A stretch of 34,182 nt of DNA from a virus, in IMG/VR virus record IMGVR_UViG_3300048032_000055, positions 1 through 34,182 of that record; one strand, given 5' to 3'. A program made the position numbers and the translations under genes. Positions within the stretch are counted from its first letter, which is position 1. Each line of letters opens with the position of its first letter. A model generated the notes under the pieces. It saw nothing but the letters and a program-made list of their open reading frames with translations. It did no database searches and had not been told where the DNA came from. This document shows, one piece after another, positions 1 to 9,700 of the stretch.

Positions 1-2
1 TA

Positions 3-434
3 GATATTACAGGAAGCGTAGCCGCCAAGTGTGTTATTCAAGCAGATAAAGCTGGTGTATACGGCAACCCTATTGCCAGTAAGTTAAGCACAACACCTTC
101 AGATGGTGGTGTACTACCTGTAATTAGATTTGATGTATCTATTGCAGACTCATATACTGCAAACATAACTCACCCTACATCCTTTAGCTCTTCACCTAAC
201 CTTACAGATACACTTGCATGGACAGGAAGTACAAGTGTAACTAAAACTTCTGTGTCAGGAATGTCAGCTTATAATGATGCAAAAGTTGTAGTGGATAGTA
301 CCACTATCTTTAACCTAACTCTTGCAGGTTCAACATGGTTCTCTACTGCATCAAGTGCAGTCTACGGTTCAGCTAAACCTTTGCCGGGAGGTACATACAC
401 TGCAGTTGTACAGGCTACTTGTATTGCTAAATAA
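3..434 (+). CDS. C-terminal part of a secreted or surface beta-rich protein (5' truncated)
   Basis: The frame is open from the left edge, so this is the last 143 residues of a longer protein. It is rich in Thr, Ser, Ala and Val with alternating polar and hydrophobic residues, as in a beta-sandwich. It ends in GGTYTAVVQATCIAK, which recalls the closing GtYt-x-V-x-V strand of fimbrial/DUF4402-type adhesin domains; that likeness is by eye only. Position upstream of two exported proteins and the virion genes suggests a tail-associated or host-surface-binding protein. The function is not recognised. Confidence is high that it is coding and low for the role. Confidence 0.75.
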   Translation, partial: DITGSVAAKCVIQADKAGVYGNPIASKLSTTPSDGGVLPVIRFDVSIADSYTANITHPTSFSSSPNLTDTLAWTGSTSVTKTSVSGMSAYNDAKVVVDSTTIFNLTLAGSTWFSTASSAVYGSAKPLPGGTYTAVVQATCIAK

Positions 435-810
435 ACTAATCATAGCGTTTATGGGTTGGGCTACTGTTGTTTCTGCACATGAAATGACACCAGCCTACCC
501 AATGTTAAAGCCTACGTATGTTGCAGGTGTAGTTAAAGCAGAGATGTCTTTGTTTAACTCACGAGAAGATGTAGAGTATTATCAGATAGATTTGTTTGAT
601 TTAAACTTTACAAACCTACCATTCTCATCTAAGTATAGGATCATTAAAGTAGGTTATAAAGAACGTAAAGATTTTATTGTGTATATACGTGAGTTAGATT
701 TAGATGAAGCTACATATATTTGTACTACATCAAAGGTAAGAAAAAAGACAGACTCAAGAACTTTGGTTGTCTCTAGGATATGCTCACGTATTGATGGTGA
801 GCCAGCATGA
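424..810 (+). CDS. Exported protein, possible PapD-like Ig fold
   Basis: The TTG start at 424 is chosen because the first 17 residues then form a textbook signal peptide: Lys4, a hydrophobic stretch LIIAFMGWA, and cleavage after VSA before HEMTPAYP. A weak AGG lies about 9 nt upstream. The alternative ATG at 451 would cut the signal in half. The mature part (about 110 aa) is beta-rich, with SLFNSREDVEYY, then a strand ending in YRIIKVGY, then a late ATYICTTSKV; the N-strand and spacing recall PapD-like chaperone domains, but this is inference. It overlaps the end of the previous gene by 11 nt and the next start by 4 nt, so the genes are probably translationally coupled. Role unknown; acting in the periplasm or envelope is likely. 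Confidence 0.7.
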   Translation: MLNKLIIAFMGWATVVSAHEMTPAYPMLKPTYVAGVVKAEMSLFNSREDVEYYQIDLFDLNFTNLPFSSKYRIIKVGYKERKDFIVYIRELDLDEATYICTTSKVRKKTDSRTLVVSRICSRIDGEPA

Positions 811-1223
811 GATTAGCATTGGCATTATGTGTCGTAGCTAGTTCAGTAGTAGCTGAGAGTAACAACCTAGCTCTAACACTACCTAACCCACCAATGAACT
901 ATCAGTCAGATAGATTTAGGGCAGGTAACTTAGACTGTAGTAATGCTGTAGGTGGTGGTGTAAACTTAGAGTTTGGTGTTACAGGTGTAGTCAACAATGT
1001 AGGTGGTACATTTAATCCATCAAGTTTTGGACACCAAAGTAAGGATGTAGGGTTATATGCCCGTGTTGTTATACCTCTTGATAAACCTAAGTCTCGTATT
1101 AATTGTGACGACTTGTATCAGGTAGAGTTAGCTCAACGTAGATTAGAGATACAACAACTACGTAATGAGCTAGAAGCATTGAAGAACCTGCAACAGACAG
1201 GTGGTATGGACTTTGAGAACTAA
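807..1223 (+). CDS. Exported protein with C-terminal coiled coil
   Basis: The ATG overlaps the preceding stop (ATGA). Residues 1-16 (MRLALALCVVASSVVA, cleavage before ESN) form a signal peptide. The middle is Gly/Asn/Val-rich (roughly 40-85) with Cys44. Residues about 104-130 form a heptad-like helix (QRRLEIQQLRNELEALKNL). Phage proteins starting with this PPMNYQSDRFRAG-like mature segment appear to be widespread in marine phages, but I know of no assigned function. The context is the envelope-facing gene group before the acyltransferase. Another exported protein precedes it and a membrane-anchored coiled coil follows it, so the three could form an envelope complex; a spanin-like role is possible but there is no lipobox. 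Confidence 0.75.
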   Translation: MRLALALCVVASSVVAESNNLALTLPNPPMNYQSDRFRAGNLDCSNAVGGGVNLEFGVTGVVNNVGGTFNPSSFGHQSKDVGLYARVVIPLDKPKSRINCDDLYQVELAQRRLEIQQLRNELEALKNLQQTGGMDFEN

Positions 1224-1723
1224 TGGTAGATTTAACAAACGTTGAAAGCCTAGCTGACAAAGAAGTAAAAGCTGGTGGTGTAAAACTAACAGCAAGTTCA
1301 GTACTAGCTATAATAGCTTTCTTGTCTACAGTAGTTGGTGGTTTGTACGGTGGCTTTACTCTATACCAAAAGATAGAAGAAGTTGCAGGGTTAGACTTAG
1401 GTGCATATCAGCAACAGATGGATGTAATGGATGCTAAAGTATCTGGTATATCTGAGAAGGTTGAAGAAAGTGTAGAATACACTAGAGATATTAAGAATGG
1501 TCTGAAAGATGATCTGTTACGTATCGAACAACAGACTGATAGAGTAGAAGATATGGTACGTGATAATGAAGACAAAGTACGTAAGATGATTGATGATGCT
1601 GAGGTACGATTTGAGAATCAAAGAGAACGTGTAAGAGTATCACAGACATCTTCCATGAAAGAACTAGAAGATAGACTCAATGCTAAACTACAAAGAGCAC
1701 TAGATAACCCTTTAGCTGACTGA
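1223..1723 (+). CDS. Single-pass membrane protein with long coiled coil
   Basis: The start shares a base with the previous stop (taATG). One hydrophobic segment (about residues 24-47, SSVLAIIAFLSTVVGGLYGGF) is followed by about 115 residues of charged, helical, heptad-like sequence rich in Glu, Asp, Lys and Arg. The topology resembles an inner-membrane anchor carrying a periplasmic or cytoplasmic rod. That would suit an i-spanin-like or envelope-spanning role, or a virion-ejection component. No enzyme motif is visible. It is the last gene before a short gap that carries a possible promoter for the HlyC-like gene. Confidence 0.75.
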   Translation: MVDLTNVESLADKEVKAGGVKLTASSVLAIIAFLSTVVGGLYGGFTLYQKIEEVAGLDLGAYQQQMDVMDAKVSGISEKVEESVEYTRDIKNGLKDDLLRIEQQTDRVEDMVRDNEDKVRKMIDDAEVRFENQRERVRVSQTSSMKELEDRLNAKLQRALDNPLAD

Positions 1724-1729
1724 ATTAAC

Positions 1730-1758
1730 TTGACTTTTTAGTGTTTTTGAGTTAAACT
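1730..1758 (+). promoter_or_regulatory. Possible promoter for the HlyC-like gene
   Basis: TTGACT (1730-1735) and TAAACT (1753-1758) are separated by 17 nt. The -35 matches consensus at five of six positions and the -10 at four of six. Transcription would start close to the ATG at 1765, which has no Shine-Dalgarno, so the mRNA could be leaderless. Confidence 0.35.
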
Positions 1759-1764
1759 AGTGTA

Positions 1765-2181
1765 ATGCAAATAGATAATAATAAAGCTCTAGCAGATGGT
1801 TTAGAATTATTTAGACAAAGTAAATGGCATAAGGTTTATAATGTAGAAGACATCTACAGATATCTAATAGCTCCTATTAAACATAACCGTATTCGTATAT
1901 ACTATCAAGACAACAAGCCTGTAGGTTTAATAACATGGTGTTGGTTGAATAAAGAAGCAGGTAAAGATTTTCTTAATGACGAATATTATATTACAGAAGA
2001 AGATTACGTAGAAGATAGTAAGCAAGAGCTTTGGGGTATAGAGTTTATAGCACCCTATGGTAATACAAGACAGATTATGTCTATGTTACGTAAAGAATAT
2101 CACAATACCTACACAAGAAAAGAAAAGATAAACTGGCGTAGACTGCACGATTCAGCCACCAGACATACTAAGAAAGTTTAA
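1765..2181 (+). CDS. HlyC-type protein lysine acyltransferase
   Basis: This 138-aa protein resembles the toxin-activating lysine acyltransferases (HlyC/ApxC family, about 170 aa), which move a fatty acyl chain from acyl-ACP to lysines of RTX toxins. Visible landmarks are His22 in SKWHKVYNV (the catalytic His position of HlyC), the YLIAPIKHNRIRIYY strand, KPVGLITWCWLN (55-62 region), and WGIEFIAPYGNTRQ (90-103), which parallels the HlyC IDWIAPFGD segment. The second catalytic residue, Asp in HlyC, is Glu93 here. The C-terminus ends soon after the family core. No RTX toxin is present in the window, so the substrate is unknown; neighbouring virion or exported proteins are candidates (inference). 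Family call is firm, substrate open. Confidence 0.82.
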   Translation: MQIDNNKALADGLELFRQSKWHKVYNVEDIYRYLIAPIKHNRIRIYYQDNKPVGLITWCWLNKEAGKDFLNDEYYITEEDYVEDSKQELWGIEFIAPYGNTRQIMSMLRKEYHNTYTRKEKINWRRLHDSATRHTKKV

Positions 2182-2184
2182 ATT

Positions 2185-4251
2185 ATGAGCAGACATCTTT
2201 ATAACCCTCTTATGCCAAGTGTTCACTTCCTGGATCAGGCTGTTTTTGGTGGCGGTGGAGGTGGTGGTGAACAACAACAACCAGTTACTTATACCTCATC
2301 TAAACCAGAATTAGAAGGTCAAGTTTATGAATCAGAAGCAGCTATGAGAGCTGCTGAAGCGGTAGTAGATAAAGATGCAGCTGCTATTGTGGAGTATGTA
2401 AAATCTTTAAATGCAGCAGTATCTAATGTTACTGGTGATGGATTAGATACTATAGCTAAAACCGGTCTACAAATACAAGCAGCCAACGCTACACCAAAAC
2501 CTGGTGTAACATATGGTGCAGAAAAAATATCTGCAGCTTTGAATTCTAAACTTGCTACACTAAATAAAACTATGCAAGATGCTCAGAGTGGTGGTGCAGC
2601 TGACTTAGCTACAGAGACTCGTGAGTTAGTTTCTCAAGCTATTACTGATCCAGGTTCATTAGCTAAATCACCTGATGTTTCAACTGTAGATACTAACCTT
2701 GCTGGCAGTACTATTGCTACAGGTGAAGGTGCTGTTACAGGTCCAGCAGTTATGTATGCTCCAGCTACTGTAGATTCTACTAGTGTAGCCGAAGGAGCTT
2801 CTCCTGTTACTGCTTCTACTATGACTGCTACTACAGCCGCAGATGCTGTTAAGGCGGCTACAGACGCTTCCAAAGCTGCTACAGGAACTGTATCTGCTGA
2901 GGGTGTAGTACAAGCTGCTACACAAGCTCCTACAACCACTGACGTATCAACTATAACTGCGGCTCAAGGTACAGCTACAGTAATGGATAATCCAGTACAA
3001 AGAGAGATACAACAAGGTGAAATAATTACTGGGGTAGCTGATGCTACTAAAGCTTCTGCATTTAGTGAACAGATACAAGCTGCTACTGCAACACCATCAG
3101 AAAAAGCTACTGTAAAAGGACAGCTTGATAATCTTATGCAAGACTTTGAGGGTGGAGCTACACCTGTATGGGCAGCTGGAGCAATGCGAAATGCTAATGC
3201 ACAGATGGCGGCGAGAGGTTTAGGTGCTTCGTCTATGGCAGGTCAAGCTATAGTACAAGCGGCAATGGAATCAGCATTACCTATAGCTATGCAGGATGCA
3301 CAAACTGTCGCAGGGTTTGAAATGGCTAACCTTTCGAATAGACAACAACGTGCTATGCTTGCCGCACAACAACGTGCTACATTTATAGGACAAGAATTTG
3401 ATCAAGCTTTTCAAGCTCGTGTTGCTAACTCAGCTAAGATATCTGATATAGCTAACATGAACTTTACAGCTGAACAATCTATTGCGCTTGAGAACTCACG
3501 TAATGCTAATACGATTAATTTAAACAATCTAAGTAATAATCAAGCTATGGTGATGGCTCAAGCAGCATCTGTTGCTAATTTAGAACAACAAAATTTATCT
3601 AATCAACAGCAAGCTGCAGTACAAAATGCTAAATCTTTCTTAGATATGGACATGACTAACTTGAGTAATAATCAACAGATGGAAATGTTTAAGTCTCAAC
3701 AAATAGTACAGTCATTATTTACTGATCAGGCGGCTGATAATGCAGCTAAACAATTTAATGCTTCATCTGAAACACAAACTAAACAGTTTATGGCTAACTT
3801 ACAACAACAAGTACAACAGTTTAATGCTACACAACTTAATACAACAGAACAGTTTAATTCTGGAGTTACTAATGCTGCCCAACAGTTTAATGCTCAGGTA
3901 GAAAATCAACGTAGACAATTTAATGCACAGAATGCTTTAGTTATAGCTCAAGCTAATGCACAATGGAGACAGAACGTAGCTACATATAACTCACAAGCAC
4001 AAAACCAAGCTAATATGCAACAAGCTCAAGCAGCTAATGCATTTACTCAAGGTACTATTGATCAGATATGGCAACGTGAACGTGACTTAATGGACTATGC
4101 TTACAAAGGTTCAGAAGCTTCTAAACAACGTGCCTTAGATATTATACTCGCAGATAAAAAATACGATGAATATGCAAAAGCTAGAGCAGATCAAGAGAAG
4201 ACTGATAAGTGGGCTGTGTTTACAAAATTCGGTTTAGATTTACTAAGCTAG
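2185..4251 (+). CDS. Ala/Gln/Asn-rich virion protein (internal or ejection protein)
   Basis: This 688-aa protein is almost free of Cys and very rich in Ala, Gln, Asn and Thr. It starts with a short head and a seven-Gly run (about residues 22-28). A conserved-looking core near residues 325-365 reads PVWAAGAMRNANAQMAARGLGASSMAG. Downstream come repeated NLSNxQQ units (about 380-500) and then QFNA units spaced roughly 12-16 residues apart (about 521-583). Such repeats predict a long helical rod. It starts 3 nt after the acyltransferase stop and lies before the lysozyme and 1210-aa proteins, the usual place for T7 gp14/15/16-like internal virion proteins. It is a plausible ejection protein, and it might be the acyltransferase substrate; both are inferences. 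Confidence 0.8.
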   Translation: MSRHLYNPLMPSVHFLDQAVFGGGGGGGEQQQPVTYTSSKPELEGQVYESEAAMRAAEAVVDKDAAAIVEYVKSLNAAVSNVTGDGLDTIAKTGLQIQAANATPKPGVTYGAEKISAALNSKLATLNKTMQDAQSGGAADLATETRELVSQAITDPGSLAKSPDVSTVDTNLAGSTIATGEGAVTGPAVMYAPATVDSTSVAEGASPVTASTMTATTAADAVKAATDASKAATGTVSAEGVVQAATQAPTTTDVSTITAAQGTATVMDNPVQREIQQGEIITGVADATKASAFSEQIQAATATPSEKATVKGQLDNLMQDFEGGATPVWAAGAMRNANAQMAARGLGASSMAGQAIVQAAMESALPIAMQDAQTVAGFEMANLSNRQQRAMLAAQQRATFIGQEFDQAFQARVANSAKISDIANMNFTAEQSIALENSRNANTINLNNLSNNQAMVMAQAASVANLEQQNLSNQQQAAVQNAKSFLDMDMTNLSNNQQMEMFKSQQIVQSLFTDQAADNAAKQFNASSETQTKQFMANLQQQVQQFNATQLNTTEQFNSGVTNAAQQFNAQVENQRRQFNAQNALVIAQANAQWRQNVATYNSQAQNQANMQQAQAANAFTQGTIDQIWQRERDLMDYAYKGSEASKQRALDIILADKKYDEYAKARADQEKTDKWAVFTKFGLDLLS

Positions 4252-4264
4252 ATAAGGATATATA

Positions 4265-5137
4265 ATGTATAAAGATTTATTAATGACTGCTAGAGAATAT
4301 GCAGATAGAAGGCTAGCTGAAAAAGGATTAGGTGGTGAGACTAAATCTAGGTTTAGGGATGAGAATGATAGTGATAAACTTATGTTACAAGATAAAGATC
4401 CTTTACCTTTGGTTAGTAAAAGAAAATCTTTAAAAGAAGATGATGATGTTGAAGAAGGTTTTCTTACAAAATTGTTTAGTGATATAAGAGAAGATAACTC
4501 TTCCCTATTAACTAAAGTTCTTGATACATTCAAAGGCAATCCTTTTCCTGAAGGAGTTGATGCTACTGCAGTAAAATTATATAAAGATGATTTAGAGTTT
4601 GAGAAGAATAATCCTATAGGTGATGCAGATAGTAGATCACTTATTACTACTGAAGAAGATGACTTACCAGTAGGTGAAGCTTCAGGACTTTCTGAAGTTA
4701 ATGATGATGATACTAGTACAATAGATTTTATAGCAGGTTTTGAAAATACTACTAAAGAATCTTATAAAGCATATAAAGATGGATCTCAATACTCTATAGG
4801 ATTTGGTACAAAAGCTAATAGTCCTAACGAAGTTATAAATTACGACGAAGCTAGAGAAAGATTAATTAAACAGACTAATAAGTTTGAAGATAAAGTTATA
4901 AAACTTAATCGTAAACATAATTATGACTGGAATAAAAATCAAATAAAAGCACTTACAAGCTTTGCATTTAATAACGGCTTAGGTGGATTAAATAAATTAA
5001 TAGAAAATGGTAATCGTGGTAACGAAGAAATATCTATGATGATGCTTGAATATAATAAAGCAGATGGTAAGGTTACTGAGGGTCTAACCAAAAGACGACA
5101 AGCGGAACTCGATCTGTTTACACAAACAAATTCATAA
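4265..5137 (+). CDS. Virion-associated GH24 lysozyme-like protein
   Basis: The protein has 290 aa. Residues 1-150 are acidic, low-complexity and probably a virion-binding part. Residues about 153-287 match the GH24 (T4/P21 lysozyme) fold: FIAGFE with Glu160 as the general acid, SYKAYKD with Asp172, YSIGFG with Ser177 where the family usually has Thr, then SFAFNNGLGGL and EGLTKRRQAELDLF, the GLxxRRxxE signature. Glu to Asp spacing is about three residues longer than usual. Its place among virion genes, separate from the lysis cassette, suggests local peptidoglycan cleavage during DNA entry. A Shine-Dalgarno AAGGA lies upstream of the ATG. The lytic activity itself is inferred. Confidence 0.8.
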   Translation: MYKDLLMTAREYADRRLAEKGLGGETKSRFRDENDSDKLMLQDKDPLPLVSKRKSLKEDDDVEEGFLTKLFSDIREDNSSLLTKVLDTFKGNPFPEGVDATAVKLYKDDLEFEKNNPIGDADSRSLITTEEDDLPVGEASGLSEVNDDDTSTIDFIAGFENTTKESYKAYKDGSQYSIGFGTKANSPNEVINYDEARERLIKQTNKFEDKVIKLNRKHNYDWNKNQIKALTSFAFNNGLGGLNKLIENGNRGNEEISMMMLEYNKADGKVTEGLTKRRQAELDLFTQTNS

Positions 5138-5152
5138 AGGACTATAATAAAA

Positions 5153-5692
5153 ATGTTTAGTGCACCTATTCCTGGTCAGTCATTGACCTCAGAACCAAAG
5201 AACTCTCCTTGGGAAAATCCACCTCAGATGAATAAACCTGAAGAAGCTGTACTCTGGCATTTAAAAAAACTTGATAAACCTAAATCAGTTAAGTCTGTTG
5301 TAGGTTTACTAGGTTTAGGTTTAGATTTAGTTACATTAACTGAGGGTTTACTTCGTGGTGCTGTTGCTGAAGGTAGGCATAGTATTGATGTAAGTTTACT
5401 TATAGCTCCTGTTATACATGAATATATAAAAGGTATTGCTGATGCATCAGGTGTTGAATATAATGAAGGTCTTGATGATGGTGAAGAAGAGTTAGACTTA
5501 AACATAGTAGCTTTAGATATGCGTGAAAGAGAAGCAGAAAAAGTAATACAAGAGTATAAAGATAAAGGTACTATAGACATGTCTGAGTTATCTACTCCAG
5601 ATGAAACAGTAGAAGAAGAGCCTATGCAAGTTGATGAAGAACCTATTGAAGAACCTATGCCAATGGGTCTTATGTCACGGAGGAATGTATAA
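5153..5692 (+). CDS. Conserved phage structural accessory protein
   Basis: This 179-aa protein opens with APIPGQSLTSEPKNSPWENPP, continues with a PEEAVLWHLKKL helix and a segment ending HSIDVSLLIAPVIHEYIKGIAD, and ends in a strongly acidic Glu/Pro tail. I recognise this N-terminal pattern from marine and cyanobacterial phages, where it sits among structural genes; no function is established to my knowledge. It starts 15 nt after the lysozyme gene and its stop overlaps the next ATG (taATG). It is probably a small virion or assembly protein. Confidence 0.7.
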   Translation: MFSAPIPGQSLTSEPKNSPWENPPQMNKPEEAVLWHLKKLDKPKSVKSVVGLLGLGLDLVTLTEGLLRGAVAEGRHSIDVSLLIAPVIHEYIKGIADASGVEYNEGLDDGEEELDLNIVALDMREREAEKVIQEYKDKGTIDMSELSTPDETVEEEPMQVDEEPIEEPMPMGLMSRRNV

Positions 5693-6717
5693 TGGGTATG
5701 TGGGGTGGAATACGTCAAGGTATAGCAGATCAAAGAGCTGAGAAGTTAGAAGATGAAAAGTTAAGGTTAGCTACTGCCGCTGAGGAAAGAGCAGTAGAAT
5801 TACATGATTTAAATATGAGGACAGGTAATTTAGATTTATTTACAAATGCTAGAAAAATGTTTGGTTCTAGTGGTGATTCGGGTGACGGTAAAAAGGTAAC
5901 AGGTTCAAGAGAAGCATCTCTTAATCTTTTAACAAATTTATTACCTGAAGAAAGTGAGCTAGCGTCTAAACTTGTTAATCTTGATTTAAAAACTTTAAAT
6001 GCAGGTATAGCTCTTGTTCAGAAAGAAAATAAAGATAGGTCTAAAAATGGTTATCCTATGCAACCAGATCAAATTGAAAGTTTATTGGGTGGTTTATATA
6101 CAGAATCAGCTAAACCAGACTTTGATATGTTTAAATGGGCAGAAGAAAGTGGTATAGATCCAGGTAAAGAATTAACTCCTGGAATAACTTGGAAGCAATA
6201 CTTTGATTCTGCTCAAGGTAAAGACAGCTATGTGTCTGGTATGTTTGCACCTATTTATGAAGCAGAGATGCCTACAGCTGCAGAAAGTACTCAAGCAACT
6301 ACATTGTTTAGAACTGAGTTAGAAAACTCTCTTCGTAGTAGAATGGATGATTATAACAGACGTGTTAACGCAGGTGAAGATTTAGGTCAAGCAGGACAAA
6401 GACAATTTAAAGCTATAGAAGAAGCATTAAAATCTCTTACAGGTGAAAATAAAAGTACTTATCTTGCAACTAAGATTGTAGGTGTAGAAACTGTGATAGA
6501 TTTCTTTGGTAGAAATCCTAAGTTTGCTAATGATAAATTTAGAGGTATGTTCAACAGAGGATTAGAGTTTGACTCTGATGCTACTGGTAATTTATTATTA
6601 GCTCAAGCAATTAAAGCTGGTGTTTTTGATACAGGTGATTCAATTATTCGTGGCGGTAAGAGAATAACTTTAAGCGAAGAGATGAAAAATAAAGTATTAG
6701 CTCTAGATATTAGGTGA
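5692..6717 (+). CDS. Probable internal virion protein
   Basis: This 341-aa, mostly helical protein begins MGMWGGIRQGIADQRAEKLEDEKLRLATAAEERA, an amphipathic helical N-terminus typical of phage internal or ejection proteins. No catalytic motif is seen. Start and previous stop share a base, and only 3 nt separate it from the 1210-aa gene, so the three genes are surely co-translated. By position it corresponds to the middle member of the T7 internal core set, but I see no sequence match to T7 gp15. Confidence 0.65.
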   Translation: MGMWGGIRQGIADQRAEKLEDEKLRLATAAEERAVELHDLNMRTGNLDLFTNARKMFGSSGDSGDGKKVTGSREASLNLLTNLLPEESELASKLVNLDLKTLNAGIALVQKENKDRSKNGYPMQPDQIESLLGGLYTESAKPDFDMFKWAEESGIDPGKELTPGITWKQYFDSAQGKDSYVSGMFAPIYEAEMPTAAESTQATTLFRTELENSLRSRMDDYNRRVNAGEDLGQAGQRQFKAIEEALKSLTGENKSTYLATKIVGVETVIDFFGRNPKFANDKFRGMFNRGLEFDSDATGNLLLAQAIKAGVFDTGDSIIRGGKRITLSEEMKNKVLALDIR

Positions 6718-6720
6718 TAA

Positions 6721-9700
6721 ATGGAAGAACTTGATTTAGAACTATCAAATATTTTTGATGATGCAGTTGAGATTGAACAAGAAGTAGATCTTGAACCTAC
6801 TATACCTGAATTTAAAGATGGTAATACCACACTAAATGATACCCTATCAGAAACATTTAATGAATTACCAGTTGATGATAGTGAAACTTTCTCTGATATC
6901 TTTGATCAAATGTTTGAGGACGCAGAAGAAGTGCCTAAACAAAATTTAGGTTCTACTGTTGAAGCTCCTTATGTAACTCTTATGAGAGAAGTAAAAAAGT
7001 TAAGTGCAGATGGACCTATAGATGAAGAGGTTGCATTAAATAACCCTACGATAATGCAGGGCATAAAAGATATTATGAAGTCCAGACGTATTGGTACTAC
7101 AGACTATACAGCATTTGATGAAAAATACGACAGGGATTTATCAGGTAAAGAGTTGTATGAAGAGTGGCAAAACTGGATGAGGTCACTTGAAGGTGGTCAA
7201 ACCATAACAAGTTGGAATGATTTTGCATGGTCTAAACAAAGTAATGATGCAGACAGATTTTTATTAGGTGCATCTTTAGAGTTGTTTGATGCAGGTAGAA
7301 ATATATTTGATAAAGATACTAGTTGGACAGAGTTTGGAGATGGCTTAAGAGACTATACTAGAGCTGCATTTTGGGACCCCACTACAGCAATAGGCTTAGG
7401 TGTAGGTAAACTTTTCGGTACAGCTGTTGCTAAGGGCACTGTAGGTTTTGCTATGAGACAAATAGTAAAAGAACTACGAGAGGATTTAACAAAGAAAGGT
7501 ATTGCAAAATCTGCTATTGATCAACAGGTAAGAAACACACTTAAGCAAGGTTTTAAAAGTGCTGGTCGTCAGAGATTAGGTAGGCTTGCAGCTATAACGA
7601 GTGTAGATATAGTGTCTTCTGTAGGCTCAGATTACGTAAATCAATCTCTTAGGATAGGCTCTGGTATACAGGAAAAATATAGTGCACCTCAATCTGTAGG
7701 TTCAGCAATGGGTGTTATACTATTACCATCTTTAATGGCTAGTATGAGGGCTGTAGACTTAGGTACTAAAACTGAATTTATAAAAAGATATCTACCTGAT
7801 TTTGCAGCATATCAAAACATATGGAATAAACTTGGAGGTCAATCAAAATCTACAATAGAAAAAAATATTATGGATCAGGTAGACTTATCTAAAGTTAATG
7901 GTAATCTTAAATCAGTTTTTCAAAGGTTTAAAAATGATTTGGATTTAAAAGAATTTTTACCTTACATGCAAGCTAGGGATGAAGCTGAAAAATTAGTTAC
8001 TAAAAAAGATATAGCAGGTAATCCATTATCTCAAGAAAACTTTTTTGAAATTACACTAACAAATAATTTTATTGAAGCTTTATCTGAAGCAGGATTTAGG
8101 TATGCTCCCCGAGAAGCAGATGATAATGTATCTAAGTTTATAACAGATGCAATGATTTACCTTGATGATAGTACAGTAGATAGTTTAAAGAATGCTTTTA
8201 CAGAGCAGTTTGGAGAACTACCAGATTCAATATCTAAGATAACTAACTCTAAAGATTTATCTGCATGGTTTTTAAATCGTGGTAGATCTGCCGGTCAAAC
8301 TTTAGGTTATAGAAGTCAAATGTCTAAGTTACTAGGTAAAGAGCCTGGAGATATAACAGTCGCAGATCTTTTATCTGCAGCTCAAGGTAATGCAGCTGAA
8401 ATTAAACCTGGGCCACAACGTGTAAAATATCTCCAGTCTATATGGAAACGTATGGTAACTTCTCACCCATCTACAATAGGTTTGAATGTAAAAGGTTGGG
8501 CTTATACTCACAACATGGGTATAGCTTCGGATGCAGTCATGGGGTTTTTACACGCTGTAAAATTTGAAGGTAAAAAATCAAAGGGTTCTTTACTAGGTGC
8601 TACACGTAAGGGTTTAAATCTTTTAACACCAGAGGCAACTATAGATTCTGCTGATGCATATATAAAACTATTTCCAGAAGTAGGAGAAAGATTATATGCT
8701 GAACGAGCAGGTGGTATAGATCACTTAAAGATATTAGAAAACTTAGGGTTAGATCCAAATGCTAAAGTTAATAAACTAACTGAAGCTAGTATTAGTAAAC
8801 TACAGAAGTTTATGGGTGTTCAACTTCAAGATGAAATAACTAAAAGTATTTCTTTCATGGGTGAGATAGATAAGAATATACAAAAACATTATGGCATGGG
8901 TTATAATAAGTTTATGAATCAACCTGATGCTTATGCTAAAATGTTCAGTGAAGATTATTTATCTAATGTACTTGAGCCTTCTTTAGCTGTAGCTAAAAGA
9001 GAAACTTATTCAACATCTTGGGCTGGTAATCCTAATCAAACTTTTATGGGTATGTTGGCTAATTATGTTGAAGAATATTCTAATAAAGCTGGTACTGGTT
9101 TACTGCTTCCTTTCGGTAGATTTTTTAATACAGCTACAGCTACATTAGGTGATCACTTACCATTAAATGCCCTTAGACACATAGCTCTTGGTTCTTTTCA
9201 AGATAGTAGAGGACCTAAAGGTATAATTAAACGTGCTTTAGATGATAAAGGCACAGAACTTATGGCTAAATCAATAGTTGGTGCTGGTTTAATATATGGA
9301 ATCAGTGCTGATGGAGAGTCAAACTTTACTAAGTCTAAAGATAAAGTTAATAATGGTTTAACTTGGAATCAAATAGAACGACCTGATGGTTCTATCGCAG
9401 ATATAACTGCAGAATTTCCAGAAGCTTATGTTCAGATAATATCACAAGGTCTTGCTCACTTAGAACTTGATGGTAGAATACCTCCAGCTTTACAAGAGGA
9501 AGCTGGGAAAATTATGCTTAGTAATGTGTTTAGAGACTCAGGTGCTGTATACGAAGCTTTAAAAAACTATATGGGTATAGTAGCTGATGGTGATAAACAA
9601 CAAGTGTATAAAGCTTCATTAGGTATATTATCAGACAGTGTAAGTAAGGTTGCTTCTGGTGTAACTAGACCAGCTGAACCTTTTAATCAAGCTCTTATGT

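Noticed and set aside
2634-2939. Minus-strand open frame of 101 codons
   Set aside because: It is antisense to the Ala/Thr-rich part of the 688-aa virion gene; its composition (Val, Ala, Thr) simply mirrors that bias and there is no ribosome site.
4243-5733. Minus-strand frames opposite the lysozyme and following gene
   Set aside because: Ser-rich antisense shadows of well-supported plus-strand genes that form a continuous operon.
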